A stretch of 64,000 bases of DNA from Kytococcus sedentarius DSM 20547 (GCF_000023925.1 NC_013169.1:1-64000), one strand, 5' to 3'. Shown: positions 12,690 through 21,272, counted from the stretch's first letter. The notes: a model not told the origin generated them from the sequence alone. Made by a program: numbers and translations.

Positions 12690-13871
12690 TCAGTTGCGCA
12701 GCCACTTGGCGTCGGTCTGCTCGCTGGCCTCCTTGACCGAGTCCCGCGCCGGGTCCTCGATCGTGGGGTTCGGGCCCGTGTAGGGGTCACCGGTGGTGTC
12801 GGCCGGGCGGGCATCGCGCGGGTTCAGGCGCTCACCCACGGTCGGGATCGACTGCGTCGGGGCGTTGTCGCCGGCGATGTCATCGGCCCGGTCGGCGTAC
12901 CCGGTCGCGATGGGGCCGGTGTTGGCCGGGTCCTCGAAGCGACGCTCGGTGCGGGTCACCGTGGCGTCCGTGGCCGGGTTCTCGTCCACCTTCTCGTGCA
13001 GCGGACGGCTCTCCACCACGGTCTTCTCGGTGGTGCGCTGGACGGTCGTCTCGGCCGTGTCCGGCGTCGCCGCACCCGCAGCGGGGGTGGTGGCTGCGCC
13101 GGCCGTGGTCCCGGAGGCCAGGGCGGACACGGGGCGGTCCACGTTCTCCTCGCGGGCCGCGGCGGCCTCGGACGGGGTCAGGTGCACCTTCTCGCCGGCG
13201 GTCGGCGCGGGCTCGGTGGCCGCAGTGGACCGCATGCCGGCGCCCGGGTTGGCGGCGGCCGAGACCGCACGACGGCCACTGGTGGCCGCCCACGGGTCGT
13301 CCGAGGACGACACCCGCTGCCACGGGTCACCCTGGCGGCGCTTCTGGTCGGTGTACCAGAAGTACGCGGCACCGCCCAGCATGGCCAGGCCGAGCACCAT
13401 CAGGACGCCGCCCTTGCGCTTCGGCGTGCGGACGGTCTCACCGGCCACCACCGAGAGCGCGCCACCCTGGGCAGCGGCGTTGTTCTTGGCGTCCACGGTG
13501 TCGTCCACCATGCCCTGCAGCTTGGGCAGGAGCTCCTCGACGATCCAGTCGCGGGCCTGGTCCACCTTCTCCGGGGCCGCGTCCAGGCCGTGGGTCACGG
13601 ACTCGGCGCCGTGGTCCACACCCTCGTCGAGGCCGTGGGCGGCCTTGGAGCGGCCGCTGGCGAACGCAGCGGCAACGGTCGGGATGAGGGCACCGAGCGC
13701 GGAACCGGCGCTCTTCGCCGAGGCGGACACACCCTCCGCGGTGTGCTCACCGAGCTTCTTGGCACGCTCCCCTGCGTCGTGCGATGCGTCGGCGGCGGCG
13801 TGGAAGCGCGTGCGGGCGCTCTCGGCCCAGCGCTCGCTCGCGGTCTTCTTGCGGAACGGGTTGTCGATCAC
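12690..13871 (-). CDS. single-pass membrane protein of unknown function
   Basis: 393 residues. The GTG start at 13871 is chosen because GAGGAGG precedes it; the frame is open further upstream. The N-terminus (IDNPFRKKTASERWAESART) is followed by an amphipathic Ala-rich helical region (residues 20-170). One membrane segment follows at about 175-195 (GVLMVLGLAMLGGAAYFWYT). The C-terminal half is a disordered Ala/Thr/Glu/Pro-rich tail of about 200 residues. I do not recognise a family with confidence; the layout resembles DUF5324-type proteins found near actinobacterial origins, but that is a weak resemblance. It is transcribed toward the DLW-39 gene and diverges from the cyclophilin gene. Confidence 0.7.
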   Translation of the reverse strand: MIDNPFRKKTASERWAESARTRFHAAADASHDAGERAKKLGEHTAEGVSASAKSAGSALGALIPTVAAAFASGRSKAAHGLDEGVDHGAESVTHGLDAAPEKVDQARDWIVEELLPKLQGMVDDTVDAKNNAAAQGGALSVVAGETVRTPKRKGGVLMVLGLAMLGGAAYFWYTDQKRRQGDPWQRVSSSDDPWAATSGRRAVSAAANPGAGMRSTAATEPAPTAGEKVHLTPSEAAAAREENVDRPVSALASGTTAGAATTPAAGAATPDTAETTVQRTTEKTVVESRPLHEKVDENPATDATVTRTERRFEDPANTGPIATGYADRADDIAGDNAPTQSIPTVGERLNPRDARPADTTGDPYTGPNPTIEDPARDSVKEASEQTDAKWLRN

Positions 13872-13959
13872 GAATCCTCCTCGGTCGTGGGCTCTGCCCC
13901 CCATCCTGCCCTGAACCCCCGCGCCTTCTCCACCCGGTCCGCGCCGAGGCTCCGTCTGT

Positions 13960-13971
13960 GACAATGGGGAC
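13960..13971 (+). promoter_or_regulatory. leaderless promoter of the cyclophilin gene
   Basis: GACAAT (13960-13965) resembles the -10 consensus and is followed by six bases and then the ATG at 13972. Confidence 0.4.
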
Positions 13972-14490
13972 ATGAACATCACGCTGCACACGAACCTCGG
14001 GGACATCCCCGTCGAGCTCTTCGAGAACCACGCCCCCAAGACCGTCGAGAACTTCGTCGGCCTCGCCCAGGGCACCAAGGAGTACAAGGACGACGCGGGC
14101 CGCACCAACCCGACGCCCTTCTACGACGGGCTGGGCTTCCACCGCATCATCGAGGGCTTCATGATCCAGGGCGGCTGCCCGCTGGGCACCGGCACCGGCG
14201 GCCCGGGCTACACCTTCGACGACGAGATCTCCCCCGATCTCGCCTACGACCGCCCCTACCTGCTCGCGATGGCCAACGCCGGCACCCGCATGGGCAAGGG
14301 CACCAACGGCTCGCAGTTCTTCATCACCGTGACCCCCACCCCGCACCTGCAGGGAAAGCACACCATCTTCGGTGAGGTGAAGGACGCCGCCGGCCAGGCC
14401 GTCGTCGACAAGATCGCCGCCGTCCCGACCGGCCGCATGGACGCCCCGGTCGAGAAGGTCGAGATCACCAGCGTCACCGTCAACGACTGA
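13972..14490 (+). CDS. peptidyl-prolyl cis-trans isomerase, cyclophilin type
   Basis: A 172-residue cytosolic cyclophilin that accelerates cis-trans isomerisation of Xaa-Pro bonds. Family motifs run in order: VENFVGLAQG, FYDGLGFHRIIEGFMIQGGC (active-site FHR and FMIQGG, residues about 51-66), MANAGTRMGKGTNGSQFFIT (SQFFI) and LQGKHTIFGEV. No signal peptide or membrane segment. The same gene occurs between the origin region and the rhomboid gene in many actinobacteria (ppiA position). Confidence 0.93.
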   Translation: MNITLHTNLGDIPVELFENHAPKTVENFVGLAQGTKEYKDDAGRTNPTPFYDGLGFHRIIEGFMIQGGCPLGTGTGGPGYTFDDEISPDLAYDRPYLLAMANAGTRMGKGTNGSQFFITVTPTPHLQGKHTIFGEVKDAAGQAVVDKIAAVPTGRMDAPVEKVEITSVTVND

Positions 14491-14511
14491 CGACCCGGCT
14501 GGACCACCGAG

Positions 14512-15432
14512 ATGAGCACACCTGCGTTCGGTGAGTCCGACGCGCACCACCCCTCCTCGAGGGGGGGCGGTGCGCCCGTCTGCCCGCGGCACCCCGACCG
14601 CACCAGCTACCTCTCCTGCCAGCGGTGCGGTCGCCCCGCGTGCGGGGAGTGCCAGCGGGACGCGCCGGTCGGCATCCAGTGCGTCGACTGCGTCCGGTCG
14701 GCCTCGCGCGCGATGCCGGCCCAGCGCTCCACGCTGGGGGGACGCCGCTTCGGGAACCTCGGCGACATGCCCGTCACCTACGGCCTCATCGGCATCTGCG
14801 TCGGGGTGTGGGTGCTGCAGCTGCTCTTCCCCCGACTCACCCTCGAGGGGGCCTTCGTCCCCGGGCTGGCCGACTCCGAGCCGTGGCGCTTCCTGACCTC
14901 GGCCTTCCTGCACGATCCCTCCGGCCCCATGCACCTCATGTTCAACATGTTCGCCCTGTGGACGGTGGGTGGCTACCTGGAGAAGCTGCTGGGGCAGCTG
15001 CGCTTCGCCGCCCTCTACCTGGTGAGCGGCTTCGGGGGCGGCGTGGGATCGCTGCTGCTCTCGGCGCCCCCGGACCTGGAGGCCCGCTCGGTGGGGGACT
15101 GGTTCTCGCCCAGCGTGGGTGCCTCGGGGGCCGTGTTCGGCCTGTTCCTGGCGCTCCTGGTGGTCGACCACGCCCGGGGACGGACGATCACCCCGATGCT
15201 GGCCCTCATCGCGGTCAATCTGGTGATCGGCTTCGTCTACCCGAACATCGAGTGGCAGGCGCACCTCGGCGGCGCGGTGACCGGCGCGGTGATCGCCTGG
15301 GGGATGACCCGCGGCTCGCGCACCCGCAGCCCGGCCTTGGTGTGGGGTGTGATCGCCGGCGTCACCGCGCTCCTGCTGGTGGCGACGGTGGTGCGGTACC
15401 TCACGGTGCCGGACCTGCTGGTCAGCCTCTGA
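14512..15432 (+). CDS. rhomboid family intramembrane serine protease with zinc-finger N-terminus
   Basis: 306 residues. The N-terminus holds a B-box-like zinc-binding region with spaced Cys/His (CPRHPDRTSYLSCQRCGRP, CGECQRD, CVDCV; residues about 23-62). The rhomboid domain follows with six hydrophobic segments. The catalytic serine is in GASGAVFGL (GxSG), and the C-terminal helix carries the paired histidine in WQAHLGGAVTG. HLMFNMFALW is the conserved HxxxN loop. It cleaves membrane proteins within the bilayer; its substrates are unknown. It lies 21 bp after the cyclophilin gene, probably in one operon. Confidence 0.93.
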   Translation: MSTPAFGESDAHHPSSRGGGAPVCPRHPDRTSYLSCQRCGRPACGECQRDAPVGIQCVDCVRSASRAMPAQRSTLGGRRFGNLGDMPVTYGLIGICVGVWVLQLLFPRLTLEGAFVPGLADSEPWRFLTSAFLHDPSGPMHLMFNMFALWTVGGYLEKLLGQLRFAALYLVSGFGGGVGSLLLSAPPDLEARSVGDWFSPSVGASGAVFGLFLALLVVDHARGRTITPMLALIAVNLVIGFVYPNIEWQAHLGGAVTGAVIAWGMTRGSRTRSPALVWGVIAGVTALLLVATVVRYLTVPDLLVSL

Positions 15433-15469
15433 CCTGCCGAATCACACCCGTGTAGTTCTGTCCCCAGCC

Positions 15470-15489
15470 TGTGGACGACGTGTGGACAG
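15470..15489. promoter_or_regulatory. tandem DnaA-box-like sites between rhomboid and crgA genes
   Basis: TGTGGACGA (15470-15478) and TGTGGACAG (15481-15489) are direct repeats 11 bp apart. The second differs from the DnaA box at one base, the first at two. They lie in a 68-bp convergent intergenic gap. A regulatory or DnaA-titration role is speculative. Confidence 0.35.
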
Positions 15490-15500
15490 ACCTAGCAGGG

Positions 15501-15764
15501 TCACTGCCAGCGCGTCGCGACGAGGAAGCCTGCGAGCAGGAAACCCATGCCGGCGGCCACGTTGTAGTAGCCCCACGCGCCCACCGGGTACTCACCCTGG
15601 GTCACGTAGTAGACGACCACCCACAGCACACCCAGCACCATGAGGCCCACCATCGTGGGGACCAGCCACCGGGGGTTCATGCCCGACGGGCTGCCTTGGA
15701 TCTCCTCGCGGCGGGGGTCGGTGGGCTCCTCGGCGTCGCGCAGCTCGGGGGGAAGGGTGCTCAT
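15501..15764 (-). CDS. crgA: cell division protein CrgA
   Basis: An 87-residue protein with the CrgA layout: a short charged N-terminus ending SGMNPRWLVPTM, then two transmembrane helices (about 33-53 and 67-84) with GEYPVGAWGYYN between them. CrgA is an actinobacterial divisome protein that interacts with FtsZ, FtsI and other septal proteins. The start is supported by AGGAG upstream. Its position next to the pknAB cell-wall operon is conserved. Confidence 0.93.
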   Translation of the reverse strand: MSTLPPELRDAEEPTDPRREEIQGSPSGMNPRWLVPTMVGLMVLGVLWVVVYYVTQGEYPVGAWGYYNVAAGMGFLLAGFLVATRWQ

Positions 15765-15870
15765 GGTCTCTCCTGGGGATCAGGTCGGGATCGGACGTCG
15801 GTGGCCGCCATCTTGTCGCACCGTGCGTGGGAGACTGGTTCGGACTCGCCCACGGGCCCAGGAGGAACCG

Positions 15871-16575
15871 ATGAGACCGCTGTGGAGGACCGCCGTGCCG
15901 GTGGTCACGGTGGCCGCGGGCCTGCTGTTCGGCATCTCGGCATCGGTGGCGGACGGGGACGACATCCGTCCCGAGAACCGGGGGCGCGCCGAGGCGCTGC
16001 GGGACCTCGAACAGGCGGTGGCGGGCAAGGAGGAGGAGGTCCTCGCGCTGCGGGCCGAGGTGGACTCCGCCGTGGAGCAGGAGGTGGGATCGCCGGGATC
16101 CGACGACCCGCTGGTGCGCGCGGCCGGCCTCTCGGAGGTCTCCGGCCCGGGTCTGGAGGTGGTCCTGGACGACTCCCCGCTGCGAGGCGACGAGGTGCCC
16201 GAGGGATTCGGGGCCAACGACCTGGTGATCCACCAGGAGCAGCTGCAGGCGGTGGTCAACGCGATGTGGGCCGGGGGTGCGGAGGCCGTGCAGCTCATGG
16301 ACCAGCGCCTGGTCTCCACCTCGGCCGTGCGCTGCGTGGGCAACACGCTGATCCTCCAGGGGCGGGTGTACTCGCCGCCCTTCGTCGTGCGGGCCATCGG
16401 ACCCGCAGACGACATGCGCGCGCAGCTGGACGCCTCCCTGGAGGTGCAGCTGATGCGGGAGTACACCTCCCTGCTGCAGCTCGGCTACACGGAGGACCCG
16501 GTGGACTCGATGACGGTCCCGGCCTTCCGCGGGGAGCTCCAGCTGGCTGCCACGCCGGCTGCCACCGACGCCTGA
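15871..16575 (+). CDS. DUF881 family protein
   Basis: 234 residues with an N-terminal membrane anchor or signal (residues 6-26), a short coiled coil (LRDLEQAVAGKEEEVLALRAEV) and the DUF881 core. The core is marked by GPGLEVVLDDS, NDLVIHQEQLQAVVNAMWAGGAEAVQLMDQRL and a ending region of VQLMREYTSLLQLGY. GGAGGA precedes the ATG by six bases. DUF881 genes lie beside crgA in many actinobacteria, and a cell-division or envelope role is suspected from position only. It is convergent with pknB. Confidence 0.85.
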   Translation: MRPLWRTAVPVVTVAAGLLFGISASVADGDDIRPENRGRAEALRDLEQAVAGKEEEVLALRAEVDSAVEQEVGSPGSDDPLVRAAGLSEVSGPGLEVVLDDSPLRGDEVPEGFGANDLVIHQEQLQAVVNAMWAGGAEAVQLMDQRLVSTSAVRCVGNTLILQGRVYSPPFVVRAIGPADDMRAQLDASLEVQLMREYTSLLQLGYTEDPVDSMTVPAFRGELQLAATPAATDA

Positions 16576-16615
16576 GGGAGCGTGCCGGAGCCCACCGGGC
16601 TCACGGGGGGCGGAC

Positions 16616-19471
16616 TCAGGACCGCGAGGGTGAGGTCGGCTCGGGCGAGGTGGGCTCCGGGGAGGTGGGGCCCGGCGAGCTGGGGTCGCCCGTGGGGGTG
16701 GGTTCGGTGGACGGGCTGGGGTCGGCCGACCGCTCCGTCGGGTCCGGTTCGGACGTGGTCGGTTCCGAGGTGCTGGGGTCCGGTTCGGAGGTGGTGGGGT
16801 CGGGCTCCGTGGTGGTGGGGTCGGGTTCGGAGGTGGTGGGGTCGGGCTCCGTGGTGGTGGGGTCGGGTTCCGACGTGGTCGGGTCCGGCTCGGAGGTCGT
16901 GGGGTCGGGTTCCGACGTGGTGGGGTCCGGCTCGGAGGTCGTCGGGTCCGGTTCCGACGTGGTCGGGTCGGGCTCCGAGGTGGTCGGGTCGGGCTCCGTG
17001 GTCGTGGGGTCGGGTTCCGACGTGGTCGGGTCCGGCTCGGAGGTGGTGGGGTCGGGTTCGGAGGTGGTGGGGTCGGGCTCGGTCGTGGTGGGGTCGGGCT
17101 CGGTCGTGGTCGGGTCGGGCTCGGTCGTGGTCGTGGGGTCCGGGCCCGGCTCGGTGGTGGGCTGCCCCCCATCGGTCGGGGGGAGCTCCGGCGTGCTCGG
17201 CGGGGGCACGGGGACGCCGCCCGGGCCGCTGGTCGTCGGGTCCGGCGTCTGGGAGGTGGAGGGTCCGGCGTCCGACGACTCGTTCCCGCCGGAGGACTCC
17301 TCGCGGGAGGACTCCCCACCGGAGGAGTCGCTGGGGCTCTGGTCGCTGCTCGAGGACTCACTGGAGGAGGGGTCGCCCGACGAGCCCGAGGGGGCAGGGC
17401 TGTTCTCGGTCGAGGCGACCACCAGCGTCACGGCCGATCCGCGCTCCACGGCGGTGTCCGGGCCGGGGGTCTGCTCCAGGACGGTGCCCAGCGGGGCCTC
17501 GTCCACCCGTCCCTCGATGCGGACCTCCAGATCGGCATCCTTCAGGATCTCCTCGGCCTCCTGCTGGCTCTTGCCGCGGACGTCCGGGACGGAGACCGAC
17601 CCGCGCTCGTTGCTCCAGTTGTCGATGCCGGCGGCCACCCCCGCGGCGACGCCGACGAGGGCCAGGCCCGCGACGGGCCACGCCCACCACGGCACACCCT
17701 CCCGACGGGCCCGGCGGCTGAACCGTCCGGTGACCGGCCCCGTGGCGTCGCTGGTCGTGGGGTTGCCCCCGGTCTCACCCAGCCGGGTGGTGCCGGAGAC
17801 GGTCGTGCCCGAGCCGGTGTTCACCGCACGGGTCGGCGGGGAGTCGGGGTCGTCGCCCTCCGGCCCATCCGGTCCCTCCGAGGCCCCGGTGGCGGCCGCC
17901 CCGGCAGCCGCCGTCGCCCCGGCGCCGGCCGCGGCCACCCGGGAGGTCCTCGCATCATGGGGGTCCTGGGCGTCGTCGGACGCGAGGGGCTGCGGCCCGG
18001 TGGCGTCGCGGTCGTCGCCGGCGCCCCGGCCGCCCTCGTGCATCCGTGACGTGTCGGCCATGCGGATCGCGTCGCTGTCGGCCGGCTGCGACCCGGTGGT
18101 GGATCCCGAGACGTCCGTCGTGGACCCGATGGGGGGAGCCGTCGGGGCGGGTTCGTCGCCGGCGAAACCCGGGATGTCGTTGCCGGGCTGCCACGGTGCG
18201 TAGGGGTCGTCGTCGGGCGCTGCGGCACCCTCGCTGCGTGACGCGGAGGGGGCTTCGTGCGCCCGGGTGGTCTCGGCCGCATCGGCCGGGGTGTCCTGCC
18301 GGTGGTCGATCCGTCGGACCTGCCCCGCGTCGCCGTCCGGTGCGTCAGCACCGGGTGCCTGACCGTCCGGCGCCGCGTCGGGGACGGCAGGGGCCTGCGA
18401 CTGCTGTTCGGACCCACGGTATGGGTGGCCCGGGGGGTCCTCCAGGGGGCGGAAGGCCGGGGCCTGCTCCTCGCGCGGCGCCGAATCCGCATCGTCCACC
18501 TCCAGCGGACGGAAGCCGCCGAAGGCCTTCTCCTCCGCAGCAGGGGCCGCAGCGCCGGCGCCCCAGGCCGCGGAGGCCCCCGCGGGGGCGGTGGACCCGG
18601 TGACCGTGGTCGTGGGACGCGGCCCCTTCAGGTCGTTCAGCAGACCGCGCAGCGAGATCTCCAGCTCCCGGGCGGACCCGGGGCGGTCAGCAGGGTGCTT
18701 GGCCAGCGCCCGGTCGATCAGCTCCTCCAGGGCGGGCGGCACCGACGGCGCCGAGGCCGAGACCCGGGGCGGGGCCACGTGCAGGTGCTGGTTGACCAGG
18801 GCGGCGCTGTCCCCCTGGAACGGCGGGCGTCCGGCGAGCATCTCGAACAGCACGCACCCCAAGGCGTAGACGTCCGAGGGCGGCTCGGCGCGCTCGCCGG
18901 TGGCCAGCTCGGGGGCCATGTACTTGGCCGTCCCCAGCACGTGGTCCGGCTGGCTGACCGTGATGCTGATGTCGTTCAGGGCCTGGGCGATGCCGAAGTC
19001 CATGATCCGCACCGAGCCGTCGGCGGAGATCATGATGTTGCCCGGCTTGATGTCGTTGTGCACGACGCCCTGCTCGTGGCTGTACGCCAGGGCGTTCAGG
19101 ACGTCGGCAGCGATCGTCACCGCCCGCGTGGGGGGCAGCTTCCCCTCGGTGTCCAGGACGGTGCGCAGGGTGCTGCCGGTGACCTTCTCCATCACGATGA
19201 AGGGGCGCGGCAGGCCGCCGCGGGCGTCGGGCTGCTCCTCCCCGACATCGAAGACCGACACGATGCCGGGGTGGTTCAGCCGGGCGGCGGCCAGGGCCTC
19301 GGACTCGAAGCGGCGCACGAAGGCAGGGTCACGGGCCAGGTCCTCCCGCAGCACCTTGATGGCCACGCGCCGTCCCAGCCGCGTGTCGGTGGCAGCCACG
19401 ACGTCGGCCATGCCCCCGTGGCCCAGGGGCTCCTCGACCTCGTACCGGTCCGACAGATTCCGCGCGTCCAT
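16616..19471 (-). CDS. pknB: Ser/Thr protein kinase, PknB-like, one PASTA domain, long repeat tail
   Basis: 951 residues. The kinase domain spans residues 10-275 with GHGGMADV (glycine loop), VAIK (Lys39), DFG (158-160) and GTAKYMAPE. The catalytic loop reads HNDIKPGN (138-145): Asn139 replaces the Arg of HRD, so this is a non-RD kinase. A disordered juxtamembrane region runs to the membrane helix (about 590-613). One PASTA-like domain (about 620-685; VPDVRGKSQQEAEEIL) then lies outside the cell, where PASTA domains sense muropeptides or lipid II. The last 250 residues are Ser/Glu then Pro/Thr/Glu/Asp repeats. Mycobacterial PknB has four PASTA domains and no such tail. AGGAGA precedes the ATG; the pknA stop is 10 bp upstream. 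Confidence 0.9.
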   Translation of the reverse strand: MDARNLSDRYEVEEPLGHGGMADVVAATDTRLGRRVAIKVLREDLARDPAFVRRFESEALAAARLNHPGIVSVFDVGEEQPDARGGLPRPFIVMEKVTGSTLRTVLDTEGKLPPTRAVTIAADVLNALAYSHEQGVVHNDIKPGNIMISADGSVRIMDFGIAQALNDISITVSQPDHVLGTAKYMAPELATGERAEPPSDVYALGCVLFEMLAGRPPFQGDSAALVNQHLHVAPPRVSASAPSVPPALEELIDRALAKHPADRPGSARELEISLRGLLNDLKGPRPTTTVTGSTAPAGASAAWGAGAAAPAAEEKAFGGFRPLEVDDADSAPREEQAPAFRPLEDPPGHPYRGSEQQSQAPAVPDAAPDGQAPGADAPDGDAGQVRRIDHRQDTPADAAETTRAHEAPSASRSEGAAAPDDDPYAPWQPGNDIPGFAGDEPAPTAPPIGSTTDVSGSTTGSQPADSDAIRMADTSRMHEGGRGAGDDRDATGPQPLASDDAQDPHDARTSRVAAAGAGATAAAGAAATGASEGPDGPEGDDPDSPPTRAVNTGSGTTVSGTTRLGETGGNPTTSDATGPVTGRFSRRARREGVPWWAWPVAGLALVGVAAGVAAGIDNWSNERGSVSVPDVRGKSQQEAEEILKDADLEVRIEGRVDEAPLGTVLEQTPGPDTAVERGSAVTLVVASTENSPAPSGSSGDPSSSESSSSDQSPSDSSGGESSREESSGGNESSDAGPSTSQTPDPTTSGPGGVPVPPPSTPELPPTDGGQPTTEPGPDPTTTTEPDPTTTEPDPTTTEPDPTTSEPDPTTSEPDPTTSEPDPTTTEPDPTTSEPDPTTSEPDPTTSEPDPTTSEPDPTTSEPDPTTSEPDPTTTEPDPTTSEPDPTTTEPDPTTSEPDPSTSEPTTSEPDPTERSADPSPSTEPTPTGDPSSPGPTSPEPTSPEPTSPSRS
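16766..17122 (-). repeat. 21-bp tandem repeats encoding EPDPTTS/T heptads in pknB
   Basis: About 17 in-frame copies of a 21-bp unit encode EPDPTTS or EPDPTTT (one copy EPDPSTS). The copies are nearly identical at DNA level, differing mainly at third positions. The repeat encodes the extracellular tail of the kinase. Such arrays change copy number by slippage without breaking the frame. The strongly biased composition also keeps false reading frames open on the other strand here. Confidence 0.9.
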
Positions 19472-19481
19472 GCCTTCTCTC

Positions 19482-21272
19482 CTAGACCAGGTCCTGTGCC
19501 GGCAGCGGGTTGGGGCCCGAGGATGCCGTGGTGGTGGGGTCCGTCACCGGGGTGGTGTCACCCGGGTCGGGGGTGGCGGTGCTCGAGGGCCAGGTGATGG
19601 TGGGGCCGGTCGGGTCCGGCGGATCGGTGGGGTCCGGCGGGTCGACGATGGTGGGTGTGGGGTCCGGCTCGGAGGTGGTGGGTTCGGGCTCCGGGTCGCT
19701 GTTGCTCGGATCGGGCCCCGGCTCCGTGGTGGGCTCCTCCGGGTCCGAGGTGGTGGGAGCGGGGTCCGAGGTCGTCGGGTCGGGCTCGGACGTGCTGGGG
19801 TCCGGCTCCGGGTCGGAGGTGGTGGGTTCCGGGTCCGTGGTCGTCGGAGCGGGGTCCGAGGTCGTCGGGTCGGGCTCGGACGTGCTGGGGTCCGGCTCCG
19901 GGTCGGAGGTGCTGGGGTCCGGGTCCGGGTCGGAGGTGGTGGGTTCCGGGTCCGTGGTCGTCGGGTCCGCCTCAGAGGTGCTGGGGTCGTCCTGCGAGGT
20001 CGTCGGCGGCGGGACGACCGGGTCCGTCGTGGCGTCGTCCGAGCTCTCCGGGTCCGTCGCGGTCTCCGAGTTCTCCGAGTCGCTCTCGGACTCGGAGGCC
20101 GACCCCGAGGCGTCCGAGTCGCTCTGGGACTCCTCGGACGTCCCCCCGTCGGTCGTGGTGGTGACCGTCTGGACGGGGCCCTCCGGCTCGTCCTCCCGGC
20201 TGTTCAGCAGCATCATCACCACGGCCGTCAGCAGTCCTACGATCACGGCGGCAGCCAGGAACCAGGCCCACGGGAAGCCGCGCCGACGGGCCGGGACCCG
20301 GCGGGCACCGCTGGCGGTGGGACGGTCCAGGTTGGTCATCACCGGGTGACCCTGGGTGGTGGCCACGCTGCGGCGACGGACCGGGGTGGTCATGGCACGG
20401 GTGGCCTGGTCGGCGGGGTCCGGGCCGACCACGTGCGGCGGCGCCGCGGCCACCGCATCGGGGTTGGTGAGCATGGCGACGACCTCGCGCGCCGTCTGCG
20501 GACGGTCGGCGGGGTCCTTGGCCATCAGGCGCATCACGACGGCCGAGAGCGAGGCAGGGGTGCTGCTCGGGAGGGGCGGCACGGCCTCGTTCACGTGGGC
20601 CATGGCCGTGGCCACGACCGACTCCCGCTCGTAGGGGCGCTCGCCGGTGAGCATCTCGTGCGCGACCACGCCGAGGCTGTACAGGTCCGAGGCCGGGGTG
20701 GCTCCCCGCCCCATCAGCTGCTCGGGGGCGAGGTACTGGGCGGTGCCCATCACCTCACCGGTGCGGGTGAGGCCCGCGGAGTCCACGGCGCGCGCGATGC
20801 CGAAGTCCGTCAGCTTCGCCACCCCGGCAGGGGTCACGATGATGTTGGCGGGCTTGACGTCGCGGTGCACCACTCCGGCGGAGTGGGCGGCGCCCAGGGC
20901 CCGGGCCGCCTGCGTCATCAGGTCCGCCACCTCGTCCGGGGGCAGCGCCCCGCGGTCGCGGATCATCTGCGCGACCGTGAGACCGGGCACGTACTCCATC
21001 ACCAGCCAGGCGCCGTCGTCGTTCTCTCCGAAGTCGTGGACCGCCGCGATGTTGTGGTGGTGCAGCTGGGCGGAGTGGCGGGCCTCGGAGCGGAACCGCT
21101 CGTCGAAGCCCTCGGTGTCCTTGAGCCCCTTGGTCAGCAGCTTCACCGCGACCGGACGCTGCAGCACCTCGTCATCGGCCTGCCAGACCTCGCCCATGCC
21201 ACCGGTGGCGATGTGCTCGGTGAGGCGGTAGCGCCCAGCGATCACGTCGCCGGCGGTGTGCCGTCCCCTCAT
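19482..21272 (-). CDS. pknA: Ser/Thr protein kinase, PknA-like, with repeat tail
   Basis: 596 residues. The kinase domain covers residues 14-275: ATGGMGEV glycine loop, VAVK (Lys44), HRDVKPAN (136-143, complete RD motif), DFG (156-158) and GTAQYLAPE. A transmembrane helix lies at about 333-356. The extracellular part has an acidic Ser/Glu region and then a Pro/Asp/Thr/Ser repeat tail like that of the neighbouring kinase, without PASTA domains. In mycobacteria PknA controls cell shape and division with PknB. ATGA overlap with pbpA (21269-21272) fixes the start and indicates translational coupling. Confidence 0.9.
   Translation of the reverse strand: MRGRHTAGDVIAGRYRLTEHIATGGMGEVWQADDEVLQRPVAVKLLTKGLKDTEGFDERFRSEARHSAQLHHHNIAAVHDFGENDDGAWLVMEYVPGLTVAQMIRDRGALPPDEVADLMTQAARALGAAHSAGVVHRDVKPANIIVTPAGVAKLTDFGIARAVDSAGLTRTGEVMGTAQYLAPEQLMGRGATPASDLYSLGVVAHEMLTGERPYERESVVATAMAHVNEAVPPLPSSTPASLSAVVMRLMAKDPADRPQTAREVVAMLTNPDAVAAAPPHVVGPDPADQATRAMTTPVRRRSVATTQGHPVMTNLDRPTASGARRVPARRRGFPWAWFLAAAVIVGLLTAVVMMLLNSREDEPEGPVQTVTTTTDGGTSEESQSDSDASGSASESESDSENSETATDPESSDDATTDPVVPPPTTSQDDPSTSEADPTTTDPEPTTSDPDPDPSTSDPEPDPSTSEPDPTTSDPAPTTTDPEPTTSDPEPDPSTSEPDPTTSDPAPTTSDPEEPTTEPGPDPSNSDPEPEPTTSEPDPTPTIVDPPDPTDPPDPTGPTITWPSSTATPDPGDTTPVTDPTTTASSGPNPLPAQDLV
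19655..19985 (-). repeat. degenerate Pro/Asp/Thr/Ser repeat region in pknA
   Basis: Imperfect units such as DPEPTTS, DPDPST and DPAPTTT recur in the extracellular tail, with near-identical DNA blocks repeated (for example around 19750-19810 and 19850-19910). It is similar in kind to the pknB array but more degenerate. Borders are approximate. Confidence 0.75.

Noticed and set aside
16588-16602. Terminator between DUF881 and pknB.
   Set aside because: The GAGCCC/GGGCTC stem is only 6 bp, too weak to report.
15471-18203. A plus-strand frame of about 910 codons opposite pknB, rich in Gly/Ser/Val repeats.
   Set aside because: It is antisense to the intact kinase. The repeats are the mirror of the EPDPTTS array, GC-rich composition keeps the frame open, and no domain or start signal is seen.
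19510-20349. Plus-strand frame of Gly/Ser/Val repeats opposite pknA.
   Set aside because: Antisense to the Pro/Asp/Thr repeat tail of the kinase; repetitive by construction.
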